Part shown: positions 7,834 through 18,766 of the stretch, piece by piece | Position numbering within the stretch: the stretch's first letter is position 1 | Layout: each line of letters begins with the position of its first letter | Assembly: GCF_003067705.1 (NCBI RefSeq) | Contig: NZ_QANL01000002.1 | Coordinates: 744,001 to 808,000, forward strand | Direction: 5' to 3' | DNA from: Planctomonas deserti | GTDB lineage: Bacteria > Actinomycetota > Actinomycetes > Actinomycetales > Microbacteriaceae | DNA: 64,000 bases | Program-made: the position numbers and the translations under genes | The notes under the pieces: model-generated | Databases searched by the model: none | Told to the model about the DNA's origin: nothing | What the model saw: only the letters and a program-made list of their open reading frames with translations

Positions 7834-9369
7834 ATGTTCAGATTCAAGAGAGCCGCAGTCCTCGCGGTTGCCGGCACGCTCGCCCTCGCGGGCTGCAGTG
7901 CCGGAGGGTCCGGGGGCGACGGCGGTTCGGGGAACGGCTCGGGCGGCACCCTCACGTGGGGCGTGATCGCCGAGGCGTCCACGTTCGCTCAGAAGGACAT
8001 GCGCTGGGCGAACGAGTCGCCCTACGCGCAGGCCGTCTACGACACCCTGCTCCGGGCCGACGCCGAGGGGAAGATCGAGCCCGGCCTCGCCACCGAGTGG
8101 TCCTACAACGAGGACAAGACCGTTCTCACCATGACGCTCCGCGACGACGTCACGTTCACGAACGGCGAGACGCTCACGGCCGAGGACGCCGCGAAGAGCC
8201 TCCTCGCGTTCAAGGGCGGTCAGTCGCCGAACGCGACCAACCTCATCAACCTCACGGACGCGAAGGCGATCGACGACACGACCCTCGAGCTGACCCTCGA
8301 CGCGCCGAACCCCGCTCTCGAGACCTACCTCACCCAGAACTCCGGCCTCGTCGCGCCGGTCGAGGCCATCGACGACCCGGCCACCGCGCAGAACCCGGTC
8401 GGTTCCGGGCCCTACATCCTCAACACGGACGAGACCGTCGTCGGCAGCAGCTACGCGTTCGACAAGAACCCCGACTACTGGAACCCGGACGACCAGCACT
8501 ACGACAAGCTCGTGCTCCAGTACTACGCGGACCCGACGTCGCTGCTCAACGCGGTCCAGGGCGGCCAGGTGAACGTCACGAACACCATCGACGTCAGCTC
8601 CATCGACCAGATGACGGCCACCGGCTACACCGCCAACGAGTTCGCGCTCAACTGGTGGGGCTTCCTGCTCAGCGACCGCGAGGGCACGCTCGCCCCCGAG
8701 CTCGCCGACGTCAAGGTGCGCCAGGCGATCAACTACGCGCTGGACAAGGAGTCGCTCGTCAAGACGGTCGGCAGCGGCTACGGCACCCCGACGTCGCAGA
8801 TCTTCCCGCCGTCGTCGCCGAGCTTCGACGAGTCGCTCGAGGACTTCTACTCGTACGACCTCGACAAGGCGAAGGACCTCATGGCCGAGGCGGGCTACGC
8901 CGACGGCTTCGAGGTGACGATGCCCCGCGCCCCAGCCATCCCCGAGTCGCACTGGACCCTGTACGCCGACCAGCTCGCGCAGATTGGCATCACGGTCAAC
9001 TACGAGGAGCAGGCCGGCGCGGAGTTCATCCCCGCTATCCTCGGCGGCAAGTACCCGATGACCTGGTTCACGCTGCAGCAGGACCCCACGGACTACCAGC
9101 TGGCGCAGTTCCAGATCGCCGAGGCGGCCACCTGGAACACGCTGCACCAGAGCACGCCCGAGGTCGAGCAGTGGGTCTCCACGATGCAGACCGGCACCGA
9201 GGATGAGGCTGTCGAGGCCGGCAAGGCGCTCAACACGTACATCGTCGAGAACGCGTGGTTCGCCCCGATGTACCGCCCCACGGCGATCTTCATGAGCGAC
9301 GCCAACACGAAGGTCACCACCCAGGTCGGCAACGCCGTGCCGTACCTCTGGAACGTCCAGCCCAAGTAG
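7834..9369 (+). CDS. ABC transporter substrate-binding lipoprotein, family 5 (SBP_bac_5)
   Basis: A 511-residue binding protein of the DppA/OppA class. MFRFKRAAVLAVAG plus LALAGC gives a lipoprotein signal with Cys21 as the lipidated residue, followed by a Gly/Ser-rich linker. The body shows the usual family 5 features (GLATEWSYNEDKTVLTMTLR, VRQAINYALDKESLVK). The ATG at 7834 follows GGAAGGA with good spacing; the open frame extends 26 codons further 5' but over the promoter. It captures the substrate outside the cell for the permeases and ATPases that follow. Family 5 proteins bind peptides, nickel or oligosaccharides; GH42 and GH3 genes in the same operon favour an oligosaccharide. Confidence 0.92.
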   Translation: MFRFKRAAVLAVAGTLALAGCSAGGSGGDGGSGNGSGGTLTWGVIAEASTFAQKDMRWANESPYAQAVYDTLLRADAEGKIEPGLATEWSYNEDKTVLTMTLRDDVTFTNGETLTAEDAAKSLLAFKGGQSPNATNLINLTDAKAIDDTTLELTLDAPNPALETYLTQNSGLVAPVEAIDDPATAQNPVGSGPYILNTDETVVGSSYAFDKNPDYWNPDDQHYDKLVLQYYADPTSLLNAVQGGQVNVTNTIDVSSIDQMTATGYTANEFALNWWGFLLSDREGTLAPELADVKVRQAINYALDKESLVKTVGSGYGTPTSQIFPPSSPSFDESLEDFYSYDLDKAKDLMAEAGYADGFEVTMPRAPAIPESHWTLYADQLAQIGITVNYEEQAGAEFIPAILGGKYPMTWFTLQQDPTDYQLAQFQIAEAATWNTLHQSTPEVEQWVSTMQTGTEDEAVEAGKALNTYIVENAWFAPMYRPTAIFMSDANTKVTTQVGNAVPYLWNVQPK

Positions 9370-9374
9370 CACCC

Positions 9375-9406
9375 GGTGCCGGACCGGGCGTACCCGGTCC
9401 GGCACC
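9375..9406 (+). terminator. Perfect 14-bp hairpin between binding protein and first permease
   Basis: GGTGCCGGACCGGG (9375-9388), loop CGTA, CCCGGTCCGGCACC (9393-9406). There is no T-run. Such intercistronic stems after a binding-protein gene usually stabilise the upstream mRNA or partly stop transcription, so that the binding protein is made in excess over the membrane parts. Confidence 0.65.
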
Positions 9407-9443
9407 ACCCCCTCGCTTTCCCCCTGCTCTCCCCGAAGGACCG

Positions 9444-10388
9444 ATGATGCTCCGCTTCATACTCCGCCGCCTGCTCGCCGGCGTGATCCTCCTCTTCGTC
9501 GCATCGAGCCTCGCCTACCTGCTGCTCTACCTGGGCGCCGGCGACATCGCCCGCCAGATCCTCGGGGTCTCGGCCACGCAGGAGCAGGTCGCGGCGAAGG
9601 CCGCGCAGCTCGGCCTCGACCAGCCGCTGATCGTCCGCTACGTCGACTGGGTCGGGCACGCGATCACCGGCGACTTCGGTGCGTCCTGGTTCACCAGCCA
9701 GCCGGTCGTCGCCGCCATCACGTCGCGGCTCGCGGTCACGCTGTCGCTGGTCATCGGCACCACCGTCGTCACCGCGCTCGTCGGCACGGCCCTCGGGGTG
9801 TGGGCGGCGCGCAAGCGCGGCGCCGCCGACCGGTTCGTGCAGATCGTGTCCGTCCTCGGCTTCGCCATCCCCGGCTTCCTCATCGCGATCTTCCTCGTCA
9901 ACGTCTTCGCCCTGAATCTCGGATGGTTCAAGCCGACCGGCTTCGTGCAGCTGAGCACGTCGTTCCCGGGGTGGCTCAGCACCGTGACCCTGCCCATCCT
10001 CGCGCTGTCGATCGGCGCCATCGCGGCGATCGCCTCCCAGGTGCGCGGCTCGGTCATCGACACCATGCGGCAGGACTGGGTGCGCACGCTGCGCAGCCGG
10101 GGGCTGTCCGAGAACCGCGTCCTCTACAAGCACGTGCTCCGCAACGCCGGCGGCCCGGCGCTCGCCGTGCTCGCCGTGCAGTTCGTCGGCCTCCTCGGCG
10201 GCGCGATCATCGTCGAGAAGATCTTCGCCATCCCGGGTCTCGGGCCGGTGGCGGTCGACTCCACCGCCCGCGGCGACATCCCCCTCGTGATGGGCCTCGT
10301 CGTCGTCACCGCGGCCATCGTCGTGGTCGTCAACATCGTCATCGAAATCCTGCACGGTTTCCTCAACCCGAAGGCGCGCATCTCATGA
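9444..10388 (+). CDS. ABC transporter permease, DppB/OppB type
   Basis: A 314-residue inner-membrane protein with about six membrane segments, the first being LLAGVILLFVASSLAYLLLY. The cytoplasmic EAA-type loop is around DWVRTLRSRGLSENRVLYKH. AAGGA precedes two adjacent ATGs (9444 and 9447). It pairs with the second permease domain in the next gene to form the translocation pore for the substrate captured by the upstream lipoprotein. It overlaps the next gene as ATGA. Confidence 0.92.
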   Translation: MMLRFILRRLLAGVILLFVASSLAYLLLYLGAGDIARQILGVSATQEQVAAKAAQLGLDQPLIVRYVDWVGHAITGDFGASWFTSQPVVAAITSRLAVTLSLVIGTTVVTALVGTALGVWAARKRGAADRFVQIVSVLGFAIPGFLIAIFLVNVFALNLGWFKPTGFVQLSTSFPGWLSTVTLPILALSIGAIAAIASQVRGSVIDTMRQDWVRTLRSRGLSENRVLYKHVLRNAGGPALAVLAVQFVGLLGGAIIVEKIFAIPGLGPVAVDSTARGDIPLVMGLVVVTAAIVVVVNIVIEILHGFLNPKARIS

Positions 10389-12207
10389 GCGAGTCCGCTT
10401 CCACCCCCGTCCCCACGGTCGCCGCCGAGCTCCGCGCGGCCCGATCCCACGTCGGCCGGCGTCTACTGAAGAACCCGACCGGGCTCGTCGCCCTGATCGT
10501 GCTGACCGTCATGGTCCTGCTCGCGGTCTTCGCGGACCTCCTCGCCCCCATGGACCCCAGCAAGGCCAACATCCAGGACGTGCTCGCCCCCGCGGGCGGG
10601 GCGCACCCGCTCGGCGCGGACAGCGCCGGCCGCGACGTGCTGTCCCGGCTGCTGTTCGCCACCCGGTTCAGCATCGCCGGCGCGCTCTGGGCGGTCCTCA
10701 TCGCCGCGGTCATCGGCGTCACGAGCGGCCTGATCGCCGGCTACTACCAGAAGTGGTTCGAGTCGGTGTCGGTGTGGGTGATCAGCATCATCCAGGCGCT
10801 GCCCGGCATCGTCGTGCTGCTCGCCGCCCGTGCCGTCGTCGGCCCGTCGATCTGGCTCATCATGGCCGTCTTCGGCGTCATCCTCTCGCCCGCGTTCTAC
10901 CGCCTCACCTACACGGCCGTGGTCGGCGTGCGCAACGAGCTGTTCATCGACGCGGCCCGGGTCGCCGGCGTGGGCGACGCGAGCATCATCGGCCGCCACA
11001 TCCTCTCGGTGGTCCGCGCGCCGATCATCATCCAGGCCGCGCTGCTCGCGGGCATCGGCATCGCCGTGCAGTCCGGGCTCGACTTCCTCGGGCTCGGCGA
11101 CACGAACGTGCCGACGTGGGGCCAGATGCTCTCCGACGCGTTCTCCCGTATGTACCAGGCCCCGGTCCTGCTGATCTGGCCGTCCCTGGCCATCGCGCTG
11201 ACCTCCATCTCCCTCGTCCTGTTCGGCAACGCTCTCCGCGACGAGCTCGAACGCGCCGCAGGGAAGCCGAAGAAGAAGCGCCGCGGCACCACCGGGTACG
11301 TGCCCGATACCTCCGGCGACGCACCGGTGGTGCACGACGAGGAGCGCGCGGACGACCGGCCGACGCTGCTTGCGGTCGACGGCCTCGTGGTCGGCTACGA
11401 CCAGCCGGACGGCGGCGTCAAGCAGGTCGTGAACGGCGTCTCGCTCACCGTGAGGAAGGGCGAGGTGCACGGCCTGATCGGTGAGTCCGGCTCGGGCAAG
11501 ACCCAGACCGCGTGGTCGATCCTGCGCCTGCTTCCCGCGGGTGGCCGGATCGTCGCGGGCACCGTGTCCTTCGACGGCAAGGACCTCGCCCACCTCAGCG
11601 AGAGCGCGATGGTGAAGATCCGCGGCAGGCGCATCGCCTACATCCCGCAGGAGCCGATGTCGAACCTCGACCCGTCGTTCACCATCGGCAGCCAGCTGGT
11701 CGAGCCGATGACCGTGACCCTCGGCATCTCCAAGGCGGAGGCGAAGGAGCGGGCGCTCGCCCTGCTGGGCCGGGTCGGCCTCCCGGACCCCAAGAAGACG
11801 TTCGACTCCTACCCGCACGAGGTGTCCGGCGGACAGGCGCAGCGCGTGCTCATCGCCGGGGCCGTCTCCTGCGAGGCGGACCTCATCATCGCCGACGAGC
11901 CGACGACCGCGCTCGACGTCACCGTGCAGGCGGACATCCTCGACCTGCTCCGCGACCTGCAGAGCGACCTGCACGTCGCCGTGCTCATCGTGACGCACAA
12001 CTTCGGCGTCGTCGCCGACCTGTGCGACCGGGTGTCCGTCATGCAGAACGGCCGCATCGTGGAGACGGGCCCAGCCCGGTCGATCTTCCGCGGCCCTCGC
12101 CACCCGTACACGAGGTCGCTGTTCGACGCGATCCTCGAGGACGGCGCCGCCCGCGGCCCCCTCGCCCATTCCGCAGACCGCAACACCATCACCGAGAGAA
12201 GCGCACG

Positions 12208-12211
<4 letters not shown>
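10385..12211 (+). CDS. ABC transporter permease-ATPase fusion (DppC-DppD)
   Basis: One 608-residue chain joins a DppC-type permease (about 1-285, N-terminal cytoplasmic segment then about six membrane helices, ELFIDAARVAGVGDASIIGRH loop), a charged linker (PKKKRRGTTG and an acidic stretch, about 285-325) and a DppD-type ATPase. Walker A is GESGSGKT at 366-373, the signature is VSGGQ at 480-484, and Walker B is LIIADEPTTALD. The ATG overlaps the previous stop. The coding sequence is continuous, so this is a real fusion and not a frameshift; similar fusions are known in actinobacterial peptide/nickel-type transporters. It fixes the permease:ATPase ratio at 1:1. Confidence 0.93.
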
Positions 12212-13060
<849 letters not shown>

Positions 13061-13068
<8 letters not shown>

Positions 13069-15193
13069 CCGGCCCGTCCCCGCCGTCCGCTTCGGCGCCG
13101 CCTACTACCCGGAGTACCAGCGCACCCCCGACCAGACGAACGACTTCCGGCTCATGCGGGAGGCCGGCTTCACGGTCATCCGCGTGGGGGAGTCCGTGTG
13201 GTCGACGTGGGAGCCCGAGGAGGGGCGCTTCGACCTGGACTGGCTGGAGCCGACCCTCGACGCGGCGCACGAGAACGGCATCGGGGTCATCCTGGGCACG
13301 CCGACCTACGCGGTGCCCATGTGGCTGGCCCGGCGCCACCCGGAGATCGCCGCGGCGCCCGCGACGGGAGAGCGCCTGCAGTGGGGCGGCCGGCAGGAGA
13401 TGGACTTCACGCACGGGGCCTACCGCCACTACGCCGAGCGGGTGATCCGCGCGGTCGTCGGCCGCTACCGGGACCACCCCGCGGTCATCGGCTACCAGGT
13501 CGACAACGAGCCGGGCATCCGCCTGCTGTTCAACGACGCGGTGTTCGAGCAGTTCACGGACCGGCTCCGCCGGGAGTACGGGACGGTGGAGCGGCTGAAC
13601 GAGGAGTGGGGACTCGTCTACTGGTCGCACCTGCTCACGACCTGGGACGACCTCTGGCGTCCGGACGGCAACGTCCAGCCGCAGTACGACCTGGCCTGGC
13701 GCCGGTTCCAGGCCGACCTCGTGACCGATTTCATCGGCTGGCAGGCGGACATCGTTCGCGAGCTGGTGGGGCCGGAACCCTTCGTCACCACCTGCATCTC
13801 CTACGAGCAGGTCGGGGTCGAGGACGTCGACCTGTCGGCCCGCCTCGACATCGCGTCGGGCAACGCCTACTACGAGATGCAGGACGGCCTCGCGCACCCG
13901 TCCGACGCGCCGCGGTCCTCCGGGCCGATGGGCTGGATCGTCCGCGGGGCGTGGGCCGTCGCACAGCTGGGCGACCTCATGTACTCCTCCAAGCAGGCGC
14001 CGTTCCTCGTCACCGAGACGAACGCGGGCTCCATCGGCTTCTCGATGATCAATCAGTCGCCCTACGACGGGCAGTGGAAGCAGGCCGCGTGGCTGCTCGT
14101 CGCCCGCGGCGCGCGCATGATCGAGTACTGGCACTGGAACACGCTCCCCTACGGCGCGGAGACCTACTGGGGCGGCGTCCTGCCGCACAGCGGGCAGCCG
14201 GGCCGCGCGTATCGCGAGCTCGCCGAGCTGGGAGCCGACCTCGGCACCGCGGGCGCAGCCTTCGAGAACGCGGAGCCCGACTACGACATCGCCGTGCTCT
14301 ACGACTCGGACAGCAAGTTCGCGCTGGGCGCGCAGTCGCCCGTCGCGGCGCCCGGTCAGTTCACCGATCCCGAGTCCTACCGCCGCATCGTCTCCGCGTT
14401 CTCGCGCGGCATCTTCGACGCCAAGCGCCAGGAGCGCCTCGTGCGGCCGCAGCAGCTGCTGCCCGGCCGCGGCGGCACCGGCTCCGCCGCGGAGGCCGCG
14501 TCCCGGTTCCCCGTGCTCGTCGTCCCCGCCCTGTACACGGCGTCGGACGAGGACCTCGACTTCCTCGCGGACTACGCGCGGGCCGGCGGCCATCTCATCG
14601 TCGGTCCCCGCACGGCGTACGGGGACCGCGAGGGGCGCGCCCGGTCCGAGCGCCAGCCGGCGCGGCTGGCCGAGGCCGCGGGCGTCTGGTACGACGAAGC
14701 GGCCAACCCCGCCGCTCCGCTCGAGCTCACCTTCGGCGAGGGTTTTCCCGCCTCGGGTGCGGCGATCGACTACCTGCAGGGGCTCGAGGCCGACGGCGCC
14801 GAGGTGCTCGCCCGCTACACGCACCCCCACTACCGGCGCTGGGCCGCGGTCACAACGCGCGCCGTGGGCGACGGACGCATCACGGTCGTGGGCACGATCC
14901 CGGACCAGGACCTCGCCCGGTCACTGGCCGAGTGGCTCGCCCCGGCGCCCGTCAACGGCTGGGCGACGCTCGACCCGTCGGTGACGGCGTCGAGCTCGAC
15001 CGATGCAGGGGGGCGCACCGTCACCGTCCTGCACAACTGGGGCTGGGACGAGGCGACCGCGGTCGCCCCCGCCCTCCATCACGACCTGCTCGGGGGCGAC
15101 GACGTCGCTTCCGGAGATCCCGTTCGGCTCGGGCCGTGGGGCGTTCGCGTCCTCCGTTCCGCCGGCACCGACCGCAAGGAGACACTGCGATGA
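13061..15193 (+). CDS. Glycoside hydrolase family 42 beta-galactosidase
   Basis: A 710-residue retaining beta-galactosidase. The N-terminal barrel starts FGAAYYPEYQ. The acid/base is E150 in YQVDNEPG and the nucleophile E319 in VTETNAGS, followed by the GH42 trimerisation and C-terminal beta domains. No signal peptide, so it works on imported galactosides. The GTG start overlaps the ATPase stop by 8 bases and its stop overlaps the GH3 start as ATGA, making it an integral member of the transport operon. The sugar released is probably beta-galactose or a closely related residue such as arabinose. Confidence 0.93.
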
Positions 15194-17655
15194 GCGAGAC
15201 CACGACACGAGACCGCATCGAGGCGGACGTCGAGCGTGCCCTCGGCGAGCTGACCGTCGAGGAGAAGGTCCTGCTGCTGACCGGCAAGGACTTCTGGACC
15301 ACCTGGCCCATCGAGAGGATCGGGCTGCGCACCATGGTCGTCTCGGACGGGCCGTCCGGCGTGCGCGGTGAGGCGTGGGACGAGCGCTCGCCGTCCCTCA
15401 ACCTGCCCTCCGCCTCCGCGCTGTCGGCGTCGTTCGATCCCGACATCGCGCGCCGCTACGGCGCGGTGGCCGCCTGCGAGGCCCGACGCAAGGGTGTCGA
15501 CGTCGTGCTCGGCCCAACCATCAACCTGCACCGGTCGCCCCGCGGCGGCCGCCACTTCGAGGCGTTCAGCGAGGATCCCGTGCTCACCGCCGAGCTGGCG
15601 CGCACCTACGTGACGGGGCTGCAGGACAACGGGGTCGGGGCCACCCCGAAGCACTACATCGCCAACGACTCCGAGACGGAGCGCTTCACCGTCGACGTGC
15701 AGGTGCCGCCGCGTGCGCTGCACGAGCTGTACCTCCGCGCCTTCGAGACGGCCATCACCGAGTCCCGCGCCTGGCTCGTCATGAGCTCCTACAACTCCAT
15801 CCACGGCGTCACCGCGACCGAGCACGACCTGCTCGAGACCCCGCTCAAGACGGACTGGGACTTCGACGGCGTCGTGATCAGCGACTGGACCGCGGTCCGC
15901 AGCCTGCGCTCGGCCGAGGCCGAGCAGGACCTGGTCATGCCCGGCCCGGACGGGCCCTGGGGTGACGCCCTCGTCGCCGCAATACGCGACGGCCGCATCG
16001 CCGAGGAGGTCGTCGACCGCAAGGTGCGGCGCATCCTCCGGCTCGCCGTGCGCGTCGGCGCGCTCGGCGACGCTGGCCCCGCGCCGCTCGTGCACGTCGA
16101 GGACGGCGTCGCCTTCAGCCGGACCGCCGCAGCCGAGGGCATGGTGCTCCTCGAGAACAGTGGCGAGCTGCCCTGGCGTGCGGATGCGCTCACCCGCGTC
16201 GCCGTCATCGGCAACAACGCCGAGCACGCCCGCACCCAGGGCGGCGGAAGCGCGACCGTGCTCCCCGAGCGCACGGTGTCGCCGCTCGAGGGCTTGGCCG
16301 CCGCGCTGCCGGACGTCCGGATCGACTACGCGCTCGGGGCCACCAATCAGACCGGCCTCGCCGGCATCCCTCGGGAGCGGATGACGAACCCCGTCACGGG
16401 AGGGCCCGGCGCGCGCGTGCGCTTCCTCGACGCCGCGGGCGCGGAGATCTTCGCCGAGGACCGGCTCGCGACCGAGCTGGTCTGGTTCGGCGGAGACGCG
16501 CCCGTCGCGGAGTCCAAGCAGGTCGAGGTGTCGTTCTCCTTCGTCCCCGGCCGCACCGAGCGGCTCGACCTCGGCTTCGCCGCCGCCGGTCACGGGCGGT
16601 TCTACCTGGACGGCGAGCTCGTGATCGACGAGCTCGTCGAGCCCGAGGGCGACGACCTCGGTGCCGCCTTCATGGCGCCCCCGGTGCGTGCGGTCCCGGT
16701 CGACCTGACCGAGGGGACCCCCGTGGACGTGCGATTCGTCTACGAGCAGCCGGCACGCGACGACGCACTGCTCAACGCCCTCGCGCTCAACGTCGGCACC
16801 CAGCCCTCCTCGGTCGACGAGGATCAGCTCATCGCCGAGGCGGTCGAGGCCGCCCGTGCCGCGGACGTCGCGCTCGTCGTCGTCGGCACCAACTCGAAGG
16901 TGGAGTCCGAGGGCTTCGACCGCACGGATCTGCGCCTGCCCGGGCGTCAGGACGACCTCGTGCGCGCCGTCGCCGCAGCCAACCCGCGGACGGTCGTGCT
17001 CATCAATGCGGGCTCTCCCGTGCTGCTGCCGTGGCGGAACGACGTCGCCGCCGTGCTCGTCGGCTGGTTCGGCGGGCAGGAGTTCGGCAACGCCGTGGCC
17101 GACGTGCTGCTCGGCGTCGCCGAGCCCGGCGGGCGGCTGCCCACGACCTGGGCCGCGGAGGAGGAGCACGTGCCCGTGCTCGACACGGCGCCGACCGACG
17201 GCGTGCTCGAGTACACCGAGGGCATCCACATCGGGTACCGGGCGTGGCTGCGGTCCGAGGAGGCGCCGGCGTACTGGTTCGGCCACGGGCTCGGCTACAC
17301 CGACATCGCGCTGACCGACCTCGTGACCCCCTCCTATCTCATCGAGGGTGACACGACCGAGGTCGCGGTGACCGCGACGAACCGCGGCGACCGGCCCGGT
17401 AAGCAGGTCGCGCTCGTGTTCGCCGAGCGCGCGGGATCCGCCGTCGAGCGCCCGGTGCGCTGGCTTGTGGGCTTCGCGCCCATCCGGCTCGAGCCGGGGG
17501 AGACGAAGACGGTCAGCATTGACGTGCACGCGAAGCTGCTGGGGCACTGGGCCGACGGCTGGAAGTACGAGCTGGGCGACTTCACGCTCCGCGCCGGCAC
17601 GACGGCGAACGACCTGCCGCTCACGGCGACGCTGGAGCTGCAGGCCGACTCCTGA
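15190..17655 (+). CDS. Glycoside hydrolase family 3 protein with PA14-like insert
   Basis: An 821-residue GH3 enzyme, longer than the 613-residue one upstream. VVISDWT places the nucleophile at D232, with PKHYIAND at 153-160. The alpha/beta sandwich is interrupted by a PA14-like beta module (around 400-540, GHGRFYLDGELVID), and the protein ends in a fibronectin III-like domain (VTNRGDRPGKQVALVF-type). This is the layout of bacterial beta-glucosidases/xylosidases of the BglX/KmBglI type; the PA14 module usually shapes the substrate pocket. No signal peptide. It is the last gene of the operon and is followed by a large hairpin. Confidence 0.92.
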   Translation: MSETTTRDRIEADVERALGELTVEEKVLLLTGKDFWTTWPIERIGLRTMVVSDGPSGVRGEAWDERSPSLNLPSASALSASFDPDIARRYGAVAACEARRKGVDVVLGPTINLHRSPRGGRHFEAFSEDPVLTAELARTYVTGLQDNGVGATPKHYIANDSETERFTVDVQVPPRALHELYLRAFETAITESRAWLVMSSYNSIHGVTATEHDLLETPLKTDWDFDGVVISDWTAVRSLRSAEAEQDLVMPGPDGPWGDALVAAIRDGRIAEEVVDRKVRRILRLAVRVGALGDAGPAPLVHVEDGVAFSRTAAAEGMVLLENSGELPWRADALTRVAVIGNNAEHARTQGGGSATVLPERTVSPLEGLAAALPDVRIDYALGATNQTGLAGIPRERMTNPVTGGPGARVRFLDAAGAEIFAEDRLATELVWFGGDAPVAESKQVEVSFSFVPGRTERLDLGFAAAGHGRFYLDGELVIDELVEPEGDDLGAAFMAPPVRAVPVDLTEGTPVDVRFVYEQPARDDALLNALALNVGTQPSSVDEDQLIAEAVEAARAADVALVVVGTNSKVESEGFDRTDLRLPGRQDDLVRAVAAANPRTVVLINAGSPVLLPWRNDVAAVLVGWFGGQEFGNAVADVLLGVAEPGGRLPTTWAAEEEHVPVLDTAPTDGVLEYTEGIHIGYRAWLRSEEAPAYWFGHGLGYTDIALTDLVTPSYLIEGDTTEVAVTATNRGDRPGKQVALVFAERAGSAVERPVRWLVGFAPIRLEPGETKTVSIDVHAKLLGHWADGWKYELGDFTLRAGTTANDLPLTATLELQADS

Positions 17656-17692
17656 GCCGACGCATCCACTGACCCCCGGGGCCCCGGTTCCG

Positions 17693-17764
17693 AATTCAGG
17701 CCCAACTGCGACACGCCGCGTTTCGAGGACTCGAGACGCGGCGTGTCGCAGCACAGCCTGAATT
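17693..17764 (+). terminator. Long nested palindrome after the glycan operon
   Basis: Inner arms of 22 bases (17706-17727 and 17730-17751) begin CTGCGACACGCCGCG and pair completely except for one G-U. They are surrounded by 9-base outer arms AATTCAGGC (17693-17701) and GCCTGAATT (17756-17764). The stem is far longer than a typical intrinsic terminator and has no T-tract. It may end the operon transcript, but it could also be a dispersed palindromic element. The 376-bp gap to the TetR gene holds this and the repeats that follow; no gene is visible in it. Confidence 0.6.
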
Positions 17765-17795
17765 GCGAACGGCGGATGCGGGCAACCGGCGCTAC

Positions 17796-17957
17796 GGTCC
17801 GTGAACTTGTCGAAGGGACGAAACGGTCCTCGGCTGCGGGTGCTACGGTCCCTGAGCCTGTCGAAGGGACGGAACGAGACTCCGCGTCGGTCGCGTCGCT
17901 TCGACAGGCTCAGCGACCGTAGATGGCTCAGTGACCGTGGGGTTGCTCAGCGACCGT
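17796..17957. repeat. Cluster of GGTCCCTGAGC...GTCGAAGGGAC repeats
   Basis: Two forward 24-base copies (17796-17819 with two changes, 17847-17870), one inverted copy (17895-17918) and two truncated half copies (about 17925-17938 and 17944-17957). Each unit carries short inverted arms GTCCCT/AGGGAC. Similar small intergenic repeats are widespread in Microbacteriaceae and in some proteobacteria. The same unit forms the array at 31.4 kb and recurs at 33.1 kb. Confidence 0.75.
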
Positions 17958-18031
17958 GGGGTGGCTGACCGAGCGGGCGGCTGAGCGAGCGGGCGGCAGT
18001 TCACTGGCCGCGGGCCGCGCGCGACCGCCTC

Positions 18032-18652
18032 TCAGAGCGGGCGGGTGAGCAGGGCGTTCAGGTAGCTGCGGAGGTCGCCCGCCATGTCGACGGAGTCGCG
18101 GTCCAGGAGCCACTGGATCTGAAGGCCGTCCATGAGCGCGATCGTGCCGCGGGACGCCTCCTCCGGCGTGACCTCGGAGCGCAGGTCGCCGCTCTCGGCG
18201 AGCTCGCGGAACGCGGTGAGCGTCATCCCGCGCGTGAACGCGTAGCGCTCCTTGAACCACCCGTGCGCCGGGTGCTCCGGGGAGGTGGCTTCCGCCGACA
18301 GGGTGCAGAACAGCTCTACGACTCCGGGCGTCGACGCGTTGTACTCAGCGAGCTTGACCAGCGAGCGCAGCACCTCGACGCCGTGGCTGGGGTCGAAGTC
18401 GAACTGCTCCTGCGTCTGCTCGTCGCGGCGCTCGAGCACGGCGGCGAGGAGGGCGCTCTTGCTGGGGAAGTGATGCAGCAGGCCGGCCTCGCTCATGCCC
18501 ACGCGCTCGGCGACGTTGCGCAGCGATCCGCTCCGGTAGCCTGACTCCGCGAAGACGTTGAGGGCCGCGTCGAGGATGACCATCCTGGTCTTCTCGCTCT
18601 TGGCGTAGGGGCCGCGGGGGCCGCGGCGCACGCGCCCATCGTCGATGGCCAT
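18032..18652 (-). CDS. TetR/AcrR-family transcriptional regulator
   Basis: A 206-residue regulator: N-terminal helix-turn-helix (about residues 20-65, ILDAALNVFAESGYR, SLRNVAERVGMSEAGLLHHF) and a helical ligand-binding domain. I chose the ATG at 18652, which follows AGGAGG at ideal spacing, over an in-frame start 13 codons upstream. It lies between the glycan operon and the DUF202/FGE operon, with an ACTCG-TT-CGGGATTG element in its own promoter resembling those of the transporter and sulfatase promoters. A role as local repressor is inferred. Confidence 0.88.
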   Translation of the reverse strand: MAIDDGRVRRGPRGPYAKSEKTRMVILDAALNVFAESGYRSGSLRNVAERVGMSEAGLLHHFPSKSALLAAVLERRDEQTQEQFDFDPSHGVEVLRSLVKLAEYNASTPGVVELFCTLSAEATSPEHPAHGWFKERYAFTRGMTLTAFRELAESGDLRSEVTPEEASRGTIALMDGLQIQWLLDRDSVDMAGDLRSYLNALLTRPL

Positions 18653-18694
18653 GTCCGCCTCCTTGCTTCCCGGCCCGCGCCGGGGGATCATTCC

Positions 18695-18721
18695 TTAATA
18701 CAGAGTACTCGTTCGGGATTG
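18695..18721 (-). promoter_or_regulatory. TetR gene promoter region with operator-like sequence
   Basis: On the minus strand CAATCCCG-AA-CGAG is followed by the palindrome GAGTACTC (18703-18710) and TATTAA (18700 down to 18695), a possible -10 about 40 bases before the start. CTCGTTCGGGATTG (18708-18721) is the transporter/sulfatase promoter element with two inserted bases. Autoregulation is plausible. Confidence 0.4.
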
Positions 18722-18766
18722 ATTGGGATAGGGCCTCAGCTTACGCCGGGGGGAAGGGACAGCCCG

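Noticed and set aside
9800-10384. 585-base upstream extension of the permease-ATPase fusion
   Set aside because: This part of the frame is the out-of-frame reading of the preceding permease gene; the real start is the ATG at 10385 overlapping that gene's stop.
13198-15189. N-terminal extension of the GH3 protein to 1485 residues
   Set aside because: It is the shifted reading of the GH42 gene; GH3 homology starts at the ATG at 15190.
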